NCBI RefSeq assembly: GCF_001522865.1
Contig: NZ_LOWB01000104.1
Coordinates: forward strand, 62,001-126,000
DNA from: Burkholderia sp. TSV86
GTDB lineage: Bacteria; Pseudomonadota; Gammaproteobacteria; Burkholderiales; Burkholderiaceae
DNA length: 64,000 bases
Reading direction: 5' to 3'
Shown here: in pieces, positions 32,008-41,883 of the stretch
Numbering within the stretch: position 1 is the first letter of the stretch
How the letters are laid out: every line of letters begins with the position of its first letter
Program-made: the position numbers and the translations under genes
Notes under the pieces: generated by a model
What the model saw: the letters and a program-made list of their open reading frames with translations, nothing else
The model's database searches: none
Told to the model about the DNA's origin: nothing

Positions 32008-34077
32008 ATGGCGATCAAGATTCCCACCTACGAATCACAGGTAATGCCGCAGTTGCAAACGTCCGGTGCACAGACGCCGCTTGTGGGTGTCCAAGACGGG
32101 GCGGGGGTTGCGCTTCAGCAGGTTGGCGCCGCGGTGGCGCAGACAGCCGGGGTTCTTGAAGCTCAGCGTCAGCAGGACGAGCAGGCGACGGTCGCGCGGC
32201 AGATCGGTAACGATAAAGTCACGTGGCTGCAGAACCTGCAGCAGATGAAAGACAACGCGGCGCCTGGGGCACCAGATTTTACCCCGAGCGTGCTGAAAGG
32301 GTTTGACGATTACGCACAGCAGCAACTCGGACAGATGCCCGAAGGACGTGCAAAGAAGTTCTATGCATTGCAGCTTGACGAGTTGCGAACTTCGCTCGCA
32401 TCGAACGCGATCAACTGGCAAGCGCAGCAGCACCGCGCCTATAACATTGACCAGTATGCACAGGGCAACGACGCCGCCGCGCGTGTGGTGGCGATGGATC
32501 CGAGCCAATACGGCACGACACGCGCGTCACAGATCGCACTCATCAATTCTTCCACGCTCGACGCGCAGACGAAATCGAAGCTTGTCGAGCAATTCAAGGA
32601 AGCAGCAGCGGCAGCGGCCGGTGCGCGTATGGTTGCCGACGATCCCGCCGCGGCACTCGCGGCACTGACGGGAAAACCAGATCAAGCGCCGCCGCAAGGT
32701 TACGAGTGGGTCGGTGACCTACCTGCGCAAAAGATGGTCGTGTTGCAGAACCACGCTCGTTCTCTGATCGCGCAACAGCAGAACGAGGCCGAACGCGAGG
32801 CGTTACAGCGTGAAAATAATGCCGCAGATCTGTACAACAAAGCGCTTGACCTAGTGCATCAGGGGTTGCAATTAAGCCCCGAATTTCAGAACCAGTTGTT
32901 GTCAGCAACGACCGGCACGTCGATTGGTACCCCCGCGCAAAAACTGCTTTCCATTGCGAGTCAGAATGCTGGGTTTGCAAGTAGTTCGCTCGCGCAGCAG
33001 GCGGCGGCACTGCAGCGATACCACGCCGAAATGGTGACAAACGGAACCGATCCGGACACTGCCGCCGTTGTGAAGCAACTTGACCAAATCCACACCGCGA
33101 GTATCGAGGCGTACAAAGTCGATCCTTGGAACGCCGCACTTGCACGCGGCGCTATCAAGGCCGTGCCGCCAGTCGACACGACGAGCATTCCAGGACTGGT
33201 GTCGTCGCTTACGGCACGTGCACAGGCTGTCGGCCGCGTCGAGGAAGCGGCCGGCCGGCGTGTGTCGTTGCTGACACCGGACGAGTCGCGGGCGGCGTTG
33301 CAGGCGATTGACGCACTGTCGAACAACACGAAGGCACAGGCGCTGTCGGCGCTCGGCCGTGCGATGGGTAATGCAGGCCGTATCAATGATCTCGCGGAGC
33401 AGTGGAAGGAAAAGAACCCAGCGGTTGCGCTCGCAATGAAGGCAGGTGCCGCAGACCCATCCGGGGGGCCGCTCATGACTAAAAGCGGCATGCCCGTCGC
33501 CCAATATGTCATCGATGGCGCGGACGCACTTGCGAATAAAACGGTGAAGGTTGACGCCGCGGCCGCCAGCGGCTTGCAAGCCACTATCGCAAAGCAGATT
33601 GGCGACGCATTGCCTCCACAGCAATTAAGCGACGCACGGGAAACGGCCTATTTCGCTGCAGTGGCAGCAGCCCGAAATAATGGTCGCGACATGCCGAATT
33701 CGACGGATATAGAGAGCGGTATCAACGTTGCGACAGGTGGTCTCTTGAAGACGGGAGGCACCGATATTCGCGGCGATCGTTGGGTGGCGGCGAAGCCTTG
33801 GGGGTGGAGCGATGACGACTTCGAAGCCGGTGTGAAAACAGCATCGGTCTCGAGCATCGAGAACCGGACGGACGGTCGGCCCGTCGATGCCGTCGTCGCG
33901 AACGGGACGAAGATCCCCGTTGATCAGTTTATGAAGCAGTTTTCGAGTTACCGGCTGCAGCGCGTCGGTATCGGCGGAACGTACACCGTCATGACCGGAG
34001 CGCGTCCAGTGACCGACACGAGCGGCACGCCGATCTTAATTCATCTTACGCGCCCCGTTCCGAAAGCGAGCAATTGA
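32008..34077 (+). CDS. Ejectosome protein, T7 gp15-like
   Basis: 689 aa, Gln/Ala-rich and almost all helical, without membrane segments; typical of the tube-forming internal virion proteins of podoviruses. ATG 32008 is used; a TTG 6 nt earlier overlaps the preceding stop. Sits between gp14-like and transglycosylase-bearing genes exactly as gp15 does in T7. Confidence 0.65.
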   Translation: MAIKIPTYESQVMPQLQTSGAQTPLVGVQDGAGVALQQVGAAVAQTAGVLEAQRQQDEQATVARQIGNDKVTWLQNLQQMKDNAAPGAPDFTPSVLKGFDDYAQQQLGQMPEGRAKKFYALQLDELRTSLASNAINWQAQQHRAYNIDQYAQGNDAAARVVAMDPSQYGTTRASQIALINSSTLDAQTKSKLVEQFKEAAAAAAGARMVADDPAAALAALTGKPDQAPPQGYEWVGDLPAQKMVVLQNHARSLIAQQQNEAEREALQRENNAADLYNKALDLVHQGLQLSPEFQNQLLSATTGTSIGTPAQKLLSIASQNAGFASSSLAQQAAALQRYHAEMVTNGTDPDTAAVVKQLDQIHTASIEAYKVDPWNAALARGAIKAVPPVDTTSIPGLVSSLTARAQAVGRVEEAAGRRVSLLTPDESRAALQAIDALSNNTKAQALSALGRAMGNAGRINDLAEQWKEKNPAVALAMKAGAADPSGGPLMTKSGMPVAQYVIDGADALANKTVKVDAAAASGLQATIAKQIGDALPPQQLSDARETAYFAAVAAARNNGRDMPNSTDIESGINVATGGLLKTGGTDIRGDRWVAAKPWGWSDDDFEAGVKTASVSSIENRTDGRPVDAVVANGTKIPVDQFMKQFSSYRLQRVGIGGTYTVMTGARPVTDTSGTPILIHLTRPVPKASN

Positions 34078-34078
34078 T

Positions 34079-36775
34079 ATGCCGATCGATCCACTTTACG
34101 AAGACTCCACGCTGGCGTATTTGAAGGGGCAGGGAAGTGTTTCGTTACCGCTTGATCCAGTGCGCTCGCCGTCTACAGGTATCGGTTCGATTGCGCGTGC
34201 GATCGGCCGCGGCCTTGGACAGGGCGGTGCGGCGCTGTTCGGTGCGGCGGCCGATACCGGCGCGGCGGTAGGGCAGCTTACTAACGTGCCCGGTTCGCTC
34301 ACGTTTGATCCGATTGCGCTCGCGGCGTCCGACCAGCAAGAAAATATCGCGCGCGCGAAATCTGGCCATCTCTTCGAATCGCCGCTCGGCGCGCGCGGCT
34401 ACGATCTCGCGTCGACGCTGAAGCCGGACCCGACGAAGACAACGGCAATCGACCAGATCGTGCAAGGCGTCGTGTCGGGCCTCACGCAGATCGTGCCGGC
34501 CGCGGTGTTCGGCGGTCCGCTCGCCGGCGCAGCTGTCGGCGGCACGTCGATCGGCATGTCGCGCGCCGAAGACCTGAAGCGGCAGGGCGTCGATGTCGGC
34601 ACGCGTACCGCGGTCGGCGCGGTAGAGGGCGCGCTCGCAGGCGCCGGCGCCGTGCTCCCGGCCGGTGGCTCGACGCTCGCGCGCACGGCGGGGCTCGTCG
34701 CCGTAGGTGGGCCGGGCATGGCCGTCGGGCAGGCTGCGGCCGAGAAAGCCATTTTGCGCAACGCCGGTTGGGGACACCTATCGGATCAATCTGATCCGCT
34801 TGATCCGACGAACCTTGCTGCCGCTACGATGGTTGCCGGTTTTCTCGGTGGCGTGCACGCAGTAGGAGTCGCACGAGCGAATCGCGCGGTAGGCGCTACC
34901 CCTTCCGCCGCAACGCCTGCGCAGGACGTGCCGCTCACGAGCATGGATGTTGCCGCACGTAAGGCGCTCCCCTACAACGCACCGGCGCTCGATGCCTACG
35001 CGGTACAGGTCGCGCAGCGCGAAGGGGTGCCGCCGGCGTTGATGCTTGCGTTGAAGAATGCCGGTGAGAAGTCGAATTCGAATCAGGTGTCCCCGAAGGG
35101 CGCTCGTGGAGTGTCGCAGATGATGCCCGGCAATCTGCGGAAATACGGTGTCGCTGATCCGACCGACCCGGTGCAGGCTCTTGACGGCATGGCCCGTTAT
35201 CTCGCTGAGACCATGAAGTATTACAAAGGGGATATTCAGGCTGTAATCGCGGACTACAACGGCGGTCCACGCGCGGCCGCTGCCTTGAAAGGCGATGGCA
35301 CGATGCCGCGTGAGTCTGCTGCGTATCTGGATCGCGTGAATGCGTATATGGCCGATCGCGCGATTGATGATTTCACGTTCAAACCGACGCCGCAAGAGGT
35401 GGATGCAGCACTCATCGCACGCGGGCAGCGGATCGTCGATGATGCATACGTGTTCGGTCGGCCAGACGATATTAACGGAATGGCCGCGCACCAGGACATG
35501 TTCGAACTTGCTGCGCGCCAGATGGACAACGGGCAATTTCCCGACGTCGCGCATTTTGTTACGCCGGACGATGCCGCACGCGCAACGGCGCTTGATTCTC
35601 TAATCGCTGACACCGAGGCACAACGGTCGCAAATTGTGCAACAAGCGGCTGATTTGGCCGAGCCAAGTACGGTCACACAAATGCGTGCCGAGCTAGACCA
35701 ACTCGTCGCCGCGCGTCCGGACGATTCGCCGGGCGGCGTCAAAGACTTGACGCGGCAATTGCAGGGCCAAGGCATGCGTTATAAGAGCGCCGCTGCGGAA
35801 GCGCAAAAGCGTATCGACGCGCTCGTCGCCGATCACGATCTCCAGGTTCGGCGATTGCGTGCGGCGATTGAGCGAAACACGCGTGCGCAGCAGGCGCATC
35901 AGCAGCTTGGGGCGCTCGACTCGCAGCTTGCCGATCTGCGCGCGTCGCGCGCAACGATCGACGTGCCGGCGACGCGCCGCACGCCGCTGTCGCAATTCAT
36001 TGAGGGCGTGGTGCGTGCACAGGCTGCAAGACCGGACGTTAGCCCGCTTGCAAGTGCCGATCCACACCCTGCAGGGGAACCACGCACGGGAATTTTCGGC
36101 CCGATTCACGATAATTTTCGAGGGGATGCAAAGGGCGCGATCGAACGGTTGATGGCGGACCAGACTGGCGAGGCGACGGCGGCGCTTCATCACCCCGATG
36201 TGGGCGATATCGACCTTGTGTACGGCAAAGCTCCACAGGGACGCAGCGAAGGGTTCGGACTGGCGAAGATCGCTGCAAAGCATCCGGAGGTCATGGGTGA
36301 CTTGCAGGGGTTTTTGTCGCGCTTGCACAAGGACGAGGCAAAATCGGGGCCGAATCGTGTGCGACTGGTCGACGACACGGGGCACGCCGTTGTGAGTCTC
36401 GACTGGAAGGGGAATCCTAAGACGTGGCTGCTGACAGCATACGAAGGCAGAAATGCCGGAAGAGACGCTACGATGGACACCGCCTCTTTAAAACCCTCGG
36501 ATGACACAGCTAGCCTCGGGACCGGCAAAAATATTGTAGGCCCAGGCGGCACGAAAGGCAACGGGGGCCCGGTAGCGGCAGCTATTGACGCAAATCTACG
36601 CGAAGCCGCGCTCAACGACACGCACAGCCAGATCACCATAGACACGCCGGCCGGCGAGCGCACCGGCACGATTGCAGAACTTTTGCAGCAGATCGACGAA
36701 GAGCATGCGATGAACTGGCAGGACGCGCAACTGTTCGACGTGGCGGCGAATTGTTTTATCAGCCTGGGGGGTTAA
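34079..36775 (+). CDS. Polyvalent internal virion protein: lytic transglycosylase plus PBECR-type nuclease domain
   Basis: 898 aa. Gly/Ala-rich N-terminal region; then a lytic transglycosylase domain at about 300-420, with the catalytic Glu at 330 (KNAGEKSN), SPKGARGVSQMMPG and IQAVIADYNGG. A coiled coil follows (520-620). At about 680-800 is a segment (GDIDLVYG, GFGLAKIAAKHPEV, TWLLTAYEG) matching the phage barnase-EndoU-ColicinE5/RelE-like nuclease (PBECR) family. Likely digests peptidoglycan during ejection and may deliver an RNase into the host. Confidence 0.78.
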   Translation: MPIDPLYEDSTLAYLKGQGSVSLPLDPVRSPSTGIGSIARAIGRGLGQGGAALFGAAADTGAAVGQLTNVPGSLTFDPIALAASDQQENIARAKSGHLFESPLGARGYDLASTLKPDPTKTTAIDQIVQGVVSGLTQIVPAAVFGGPLAGAAVGGTSIGMSRAEDLKRQGVDVGTRTAVGAVEGALAGAGAVLPAGGSTLARTAGLVAVGGPGMAVGQAAAEKAILRNAGWGHLSDQSDPLDPTNLAAATMVAGFLGGVHAVGVARANRAVGATPSAATPAQDVPLTSMDVAARKALPYNAPALDAYAVQVAQREGVPPALMLALKNAGEKSNSNQVSPKGARGVSQMMPGNLRKYGVADPTDPVQALDGMARYLAETMKYYKGDIQAVIADYNGGPRAAAALKGDGTMPRESAAYLDRVNAYMADRAIDDFTFKPTPQEVDAALIARGQRIVDDAYVFGRPDDINGMAAHQDMFELAARQMDNGQFPDVAHFVTPDDAARATALDSLIADTEAQRSQIVQQAADLAEPSTVTQMRAELDQLVAARPDDSPGGVKDLTRQLQGQGMRYKSAAAEAQKRIDALVADHDLQVRRLRAAIERNTRAQQAHQQLGALDSQLADLRASRATIDVPATRRTPLSQFIEGVVRAQAARPDVSPLASADPHPAGEPRTGIFGPIHDNFRGDAKGAIERLMADQTGEATAALHHPDVGDIDLVYGKAPQGRSEGFGLAKIAAKHPEVMGDLQGFLSRLHKDEAKSGPNRVRLVDDTGHAVVSLDWKGNPKTWLLTAYEGRNAGRDATMDTASLKPSDDTASLGTGKNIVGPGGTKGNGGPVAAAIDANLREAALNDTHSQITIDTPAGERTGTIAELLQQIDEEHAMNWQDAQLFDVAANCFISLGG

Positions 36776-39367
36776 ATGCACCAGAAATGTGTCAGCGCTG
36801 TCGAACAATCGGCTGGGCGAAAGCTTACGCAGGCCGAGATCGACGGGATCGAAAACCGTGTGCGCGCCGGGATGCGCGCCGTTTCGCGCGGCGATATCGA
36901 TGCCTGGCGATCAATGTCGGACGCGGAGCGCATCAAGGCAGGTGCAGAGTGGGCACGCCAACAACTCGAGCGTGAAGCTGATCTCATGCGGTTGCGTCAG
37001 CAGTTGCAAATTGCAAAGCAAATCCAAACGACTGACCGGATTCAAGAGGCGTTGTTCTCCGATCCCGAAAAGGCTCACTCTAAACGGGCGCGTGAGAAGA
37101 TTGTGAAAGCCGACATCGAACAAGCATACGAACTCGCCGGCGCGATCAAGGCCGATTACATGCGCGGCACGATGGGCGCGATTGAGGCGATGAAACACGG
37201 CCAAAATTTTGTCGCACGCGCGTTTGATGTGGACAACCCGGCTATGGAGCGCGATATTATCCGCGAGATTTATCGGGGCGCAGATGGCTCGACCGGAAAT
37301 GAAGTAGCAAAGGCAGCCGCTGAGCAGATCAGTGCGACGTCGAACGCTATGCGTGAGCGTTTTAACCGGGCTGGCGGCGACGTCGGGCAACTCGATTACG
37401 GCTATGTGCCGATTCGGCACAGCCAGGATAAGGTGCTCGGCAATGGGTCCGACGCCGCGCGCCACGCGTGGGCGGATTTTGTTTTGCCGCGCCTCGACCG
37501 GACACAATATCTCGACGACGCCGGCAACCCAATGAATGATGCGGATCTACGTCGTGTGCTGACTGGCGAGAATCGCGAGGATTGGGAGCAGCGTAACGCG
37601 GCGGCGCGCGGTCTGATAGCACCACGTAAAGAGGGCGTGTGGGATACGATTGCCTATGGTGGGGTCAACAAGATTGTGCCCGGCGAGGCGAAGGGCGGCG
37701 CCGCGCGCGCGAACGCCGGATCGCAACATCGTGTGCTCCATTTCAAGGATGCCGACGCGCACATCGAATACAACCGCATGTACGGCGAAGGCTCGTTGCT
37801 GAATGCGCTGATCGATCATGTCGGCGGCATGTCGAAGAACATTGCACTCGTTGAGCGTTACGGACCGAACCCGACTCGCAACATGCGCACGCAGATGCAG
37901 CTAACCGCACAGCACGATCGGACGGAGTTGCGCACGCTCGAAGGTGGCATGACATCGATCGGCGCGTACTGGAATTATGTGACAGGGGCGACGAACACGC
38001 CGGTCAATCCTGCATTGGCCCGTCGGATGGAGACGCTACGCACGACGGTAAGCGCGGTTAAACTTCAAGGCACGATCCTAGCTGCGCTTGGTGACGTCGG
38101 CACAATGTTTGTGACGGCAGGTTATAACAAGGTGCCGTTCTTCAAGACGCTCGGCACTGCCGCGCGGCTGTCGACGCCGGGTTCGAAAGACTTCCGCTCG
38201 TGGCTGTCGTCGCAAGGGCTGATCGCCGAATCGCTCGAGCATGGGCTGAACCGGTGGGGCACCGACAATCTGGCGACGACGTGGGCGCGGAACCTGTCTG
38301 CGGCGACGATGAAGTTCGGCGGCGTTACCGGTTGGACCGACGCGTTGCGCACGGCATTCCAGTCGCACATGATGCGTGGCCTTGCCGGCATCGGCCGCAC
38401 CGACTGGAACAGCCTGACCGAATGGGACCGGCGCGCGCTGACTCGCGCCGGGATTACGGCAGACGATTGGGCCGTGGTGAACAAGGCCACGCCGGGCAAG
38501 TACGGCGACGCCGAATATCTCACGCCCGACGCGCTGTATGCGACTGGCGACGCGCGCGCGGCGGACGTCGTGCCGAAACTGCTTGGCATGATCCGCGAGG
38601 AAGGGGAGTTCGCCGTGCTGAACCCGGACCTGCGCACGAAAGTGATCGCGTCTGCCACGCCGGGCACCGCTATGGGCGAGCTGAAAAAGACCTTCATGCA
38701 GTTCAAGTCGTTCCCGATCGCGATGATCTCGCGGCATTGGGGGCGTATCGGCGACATGCGCCGCTCGGGAGACTTTCACGTTGACGGCGCGCCGGCGCTC
38801 GCGAACCCGATGGCCTACGCCGCGGCGCTCGTCGTGAGCACGACGCTGATCGGCGCGATCTCGACGCAGGCGAAAAATCTGCTCGCTGGTAAAGACCCGG
38901 AGCCGATGTTTGATGACCCAAAGCACGCCGCCGGATTTTGGACGCGTGCATTTTCGGTCGGGGGTGGTGCAGGCTTTGCGGGTGATATGCTGGTTGCCGC
39001 GTTCGAGTCGGCCGACTACGGCTCGCTGCTCGGCAGCGCGGTCGGCGGCCCGCTGCTGTCGACGCTGTTTCAGCCGCTACGCGCCGTGTCGTCGAACGTG
39101 CAGGACGCGGCACAGGGCAAGGACACCCACGTCGGCGCAGACCTGCTGAAGATCGCGCAATCGAACACGCCGCTCGTGAACCTGTGGTTCTGGAAAACCG
39201 TGTGGAACCGCCTGATATGGGACAATCTCGCCGAGAACTTGTCGCCGGGCGTGACCCAGCGGAACGTGAACCGGTCGCGCAATCAATACCACAACGATTA
39301 TTACTGGCAACCAGGCGCGGCCGCACCCCAACGTGCGCCAGACCTGAGCCAAGCACTTAGCGAATAA
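36776..39367 (+). CDS. Large internal virion (ejection) protein
   Basis: 863 aa. Helical N-terminal half with charged heptads (EREADLMRLRQQLQIAKQIQ), later small-residue hydrophobic stretches (VSTTLIGAISTQAKNLLAG). Its start directly abuts the stop of the polyvalent protein. By size and order it corresponds to the inner-membrane ejectosome component (T7 gp16 position, without the transglycosylase, which here is in the preceding gene). Ends at TAA followed by a palindrome/hairpin element. Confidence 0.65.
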   Translation: MHQKCVSAVEQSAGRKLTQAEIDGIENRVRAGMRAVSRGDIDAWRSMSDAERIKAGAEWARQQLEREADLMRLRQQLQIAKQIQTTDRIQEALFSDPEKAHSKRAREKIVKADIEQAYELAGAIKADYMRGTMGAIEAMKHGQNFVARAFDVDNPAMERDIIREIYRGADGSTGNEVAKAAAEQISATSNAMRERFNRAGGDVGQLDYGYVPIRHSQDKVLGNGSDAARHAWADFVLPRLDRTQYLDDAGNPMNDADLRRVLTGENREDWEQRNAAARGLIAPRKEGVWDTIAYGGVNKIVPGEAKGGAARANAGSQHRVLHFKDADAHIEYNRMYGEGSLLNALIDHVGGMSKNIALVERYGPNPTRNMRTQMQLTAQHDRTELRTLEGGMTSIGAYWNYVTGATNTPVNPALARRMETLRTTVSAVKLQGTILAALGDVGTMFVTAGYNKVPFFKTLGTAARLSTPGSKDFRSWLSSQGLIAESLEHGLNRWGTDNLATTWARNLSAATMKFGGVTGWTDALRTAFQSHMMRGLAGIGRTDWNSLTEWDRRALTRAGITADDWAVVNKATPGKYGDAEYLTPDALYATGDARAADVVPKLLGMIREEGEFAVLNPDLRTKVIASATPGTAMGELKKTFMQFKSFPIAMISRHWGRIGDMRRSGDFHVDGAPALANPMAYAAALVVSTTLIGAISTQAKNLLAGKDPEPMFDDPKHAAGFWTRAFSVGGGAGFAGDMLVAAFESADYGSLLGSAVGGPLLSTLFQPLRAVSSNVQDAAQGKDTHVGADLLKIAQSNTPLVNLWFWKTVWNRLIWDNLAENLSPGVTQRNVNRSRNQYHNDYYWQPGAAAPQRAPDLSQALSE

Positions 39368-39428
39368 CGGGGGATTCCCCGTCTGACATTCGCCAATATG
39401 GCGCAGTCCACGCAAGGGCTGCGCCATG
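39367..39428 (+). promoter_or_regulatory. Composite element: GGGGGATTCCCC palindrome and start-codon hairpin (copy 2)
   Basis: ACGGGGGATTCCCCGT (39367-39382) begins at the last base of the ejection gene stop. It is followed by a hairpin ATGGCGCAG/CTGCGCCAT whose 3' arm ends in the tailspike start region (ATG 39426). Same order and spacing logic as at 22972-23031. Confidence 0.65.
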
Positions 39429-41585
39429 ACGGTCACATCCGATTTTCAGGAAATTGCCTACCAGACGGACGGGGCGACAGTGCATTTCCCGATTCCGTTC
39501 TATTTCCTTAGCGACGATCACATCGTTGCTTATATCGTCTCGCCTGATGGGGCTGGCCGAGATCTTACGCATGGCACAGACTTCACGTTGTTCGGGGCGG
39601 GAAACGAGAGCGGTGGATCGCTTACGTTGCTTGTGTCGATCGCAGCAGGCAACTTGCTGACAATTTCACGCGTTGTACCGATCACGCAAGAATCGAAATA
39701 TCAGCAGAACGATCCGTTCCCGTCGGGCACGACAGAGAAAGCGCTCGACAAGCTGACGATGATCGATCAGCAACACGCGAGCACGCTTGAACTCGCGTTG
39801 CTCTTTCCGCGCACTGAAAAGTCATCATCGTTGAATCAAAATTTACCGACGAAATCAGCGCGCTCCAACGCTGCGCTTGGCTTTAACAACGATGGTAACC
39901 CGATCTCGCTGTCACTCGAAATCGGGGCGGTCGAGACGCCGGTCGTTGATAATCGCACGATGTTGCGGGCTGTCGACACGTCGACGAAGAGCGTATTTGT
40001 CGCGGGCGCTGATGCGCCTGCTGATGGCGGTGGCGGCCTCTATGTTCCGCAGCACCGCAATGCTCCCGCCGACTACGACAACGACGGAACGCAGATTGTC
40101 ACCGCACGTGGTATTGGCTATGAACTGCAATACACCGACGCAGTATCTGCGGCGGTTTTTGGTGCGCGTAGCGATGGTGTGACGAACGACCGTAGCGCCT
40201 ATCAGAAAGCGATCGATTATATGTTCGCGCGCGGTGGCGGCATCGTCTATATCCCGGCAGGGGGGCGGTCGTTGATTGATGGCGATTTGGACATCCTTCC
40301 GAATGTCGCTCTTATGGGGCGGTATGAAGGCGTCGGTTCACCGGGCAGCAACTATTCAACTCCCTACGCCAATGTGTGCGGGGCGTTAATCTTAAATTCG
40401 GCGGCGGCGATTCGCGTTCACAGCAACGCATCCTTCACGCGTGCGCTGCTTTATCGGAAAGGAATGACCTTTCCCGCAACTGATATCCGTGATTGGGCCG
40501 GCACCGCGATTATCGGGGTTGGCGAAGACATCACGCTCGAGCGTCTTTTGATCCTCGGCTTTGACCGTGCGGTGTACTTGTCCGGCTGTAATCGCCCGCG
40601 GATCATGTACGTGTACGGTGATTGCAACAACGGGATCGACATGACCGAGTGCCGTGATATCCCGCACATCAACAAGTGCCATTTCTGGCCATTCGCAACG
40701 ATCGCGTCGGTGGCGGCTACCGGGCGAGGTGATTTACTGTTGCGGCCGGGTACCGCATACAGTTTGCACGACGGTGTTGACGGCTGCATGTTCACGAACA
40801 ATTTTAGCTTCGGCTATCAAGTCGGTACGCTGATTCAAAATGCGGATTCGACGACCGTGATAGGTTTCTGGGCCGATAGCATGCTCAACTATGCGAATCC
40901 CGGCAGTATCGGCATTCAAGTTGAGGGGAACTGTCACGATACGCGTTTGATCGGCTGGCAGGTGTCTGCGCAGAATCGAACGGGAGTGCTGATCAACACG
41001 AACCCAGGCTTGCTCACCACGATCGTAAATGGCAATGCTTGGTACAACAACGGGGCGGGTATCGAGCTTACCGGCGGTGACACGATCATTACCGGCAACG
41101 GCTTCATCGCCGGCAACAACGGGATCATTGTCAACACGCCGTCGACAGCAGTGATTAAGCACAACCGATTCCAAGGACAAACGGACAGGCCGATCAATAC
41201 GCCGGTTCGAACCGCAGGCATCGACGTTGGCGATCCCGACACGAACCAATACGTGACGTTGCCGGCAGGGCAGCCGCCTGTTGGCAGCGGGTTAATTCTG
41301 ACCGGTCGCCCCTTGGACGGTGCGGCGCTGAATTTGCCGCCGACGATCCCGCAAGGCACGCTCGCGATTATCGGTGGTGGCAGCTTCGGCACCATCAACG
41401 GGGGCTACGCAGGGCGTCGCGTGTGCCTCTCGATGTTGAATGACACAACGATTATCCATACGAGTTACGGCGGCGATCTCGCGCCGGTTAACTCGATCGT
41501 TAATAAATCCGGTGCAAATAAGACTGTACTCGCCGGGCTCATGGTCGAGTACCGATTCAACGGTCGGCAATGGATCGAGCTATAG
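39426..41585 (+). CDS. Tailspike with pectate-lyase (beta-helix) fold
   Basis: 719 aa. Residues ~1-130 form a T7/phage-adsorption type N-terminal attachment domain (VHFPIPFYFLSDDHIVAYIV; FPSGTTEKALDKL). From ~235 a pectate_lyase_3-like repeat region starts (AAVFGARSDGVTNDRSAYQ, GGIVYIPAGG) and runs as a right-handed beta-helix with repeated N-G-I motifs. Expected to bind and perhaps cleave a surface polysaccharide (LPS or capsule) of the host. No chaperone or variable repeat was seen. Confidence 0.83.
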   Translation: MTVTSDFQEIAYQTDGATVHFPIPFYFLSDDHIVAYIVSPDGAGRDLTHGTDFTLFGAGNESGGSLTLLVSIAAGNLLTISRVVPITQESKYQQNDPFPSGTTEKALDKLTMIDQQHASTLELALLFPRTEKSSSLNQNLPTKSARSNAALGFNNDGNPISLSLEIGAVETPVVDNRTMLRAVDTSTKSVFVAGADAPADGGGGLYVPQHRNAPADYDNDGTQIVTARGIGYELQYTDAVSAAVFGARSDGVTNDRSAYQKAIDYMFARGGGIVYIPAGGRSLIDGDLDILPNVALMGRYEGVGSPGSNYSTPYANVCGALILNSAAAIRVHSNASFTRALLYRKGMTFPATDIRDWAGTAIIGVGEDITLERLLILGFDRAVYLSGCNRPRIMYVYGDCNNGIDMTECRDIPHINKCHFWPFATIASVAATGRGDLLLRPGTAYSLHDGVDGCMFTNNFSFGYQVGTLIQNADSTTVIGFWADSMLNYANPGSIGIQVEGNCHDTRLIGWQVSAQNRTGVLINTNPGLLTTIVNGNAWYNNGAGIELTGGDTIITGNGFIAGNNGIIVNTPSTAVIKHNRFQGQTDRPINTPVRTAGIDVGDPDTNQYVTLPAGQPPVGSGLILTGRPLDGAALNLPPTIPQGTLAIIGGGSFGTINGGYAGRRVCLSMLNDTTIIHTSYGGDLAPVNSIVNKSGANKTVLAGLMVEYRFNGRQWIEL

Positions 41586-41596
41586 GGGACGGGGTT

Positions 41597-41881
41597 ATGC
41601 AAGAGCACGAGAAGACGATTTTGGAACTGATCATCATGGGTGCGTTGATTGGCATCGCGAAAGTGCTGGTCGGACATGAGAACTTGACGTTTCGGCTCGT
41701 CATCGGGAGAGCCATGCTCGGCTCGGCGACATCGATGGTCGCCGGCATTGCGCTGTTGCAGATTCCCGATTTGCCGCCGATCGCGCTGCTCGGCATCGGC
41801 AGCGCGCTCGGCATCATCGGGTCGCAGTATTTGGAAGTGCTGCTGCGCCGGAAAGCCAAGATGATTTTTGGGGAGAAGTAA
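41597..41881 (+). CDS. Holin
   Basis: 94 aa from ATG 41597 (ribosome site AGGGGACGGGG). Three hydrophobic segments (about 9-25, 35-57, 62-82) and a basic end RRKAKMIFGEK: the layout of a class I-type holin of the LydA/phage holin family. Located directly upstream of endolysin. It times lysis by permeabilising the inner membrane. Confidence 0.8.
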   Translation: MQEHEKTILELIIMGALIGIAKVLVGHENLTFRLVIGRAMLGSATSMVAGIALLQIPDLPPIALLGIGSALGIIGSQYLEVLLRRKAKMIFGEK

Positions 41882-41883
41882 GC

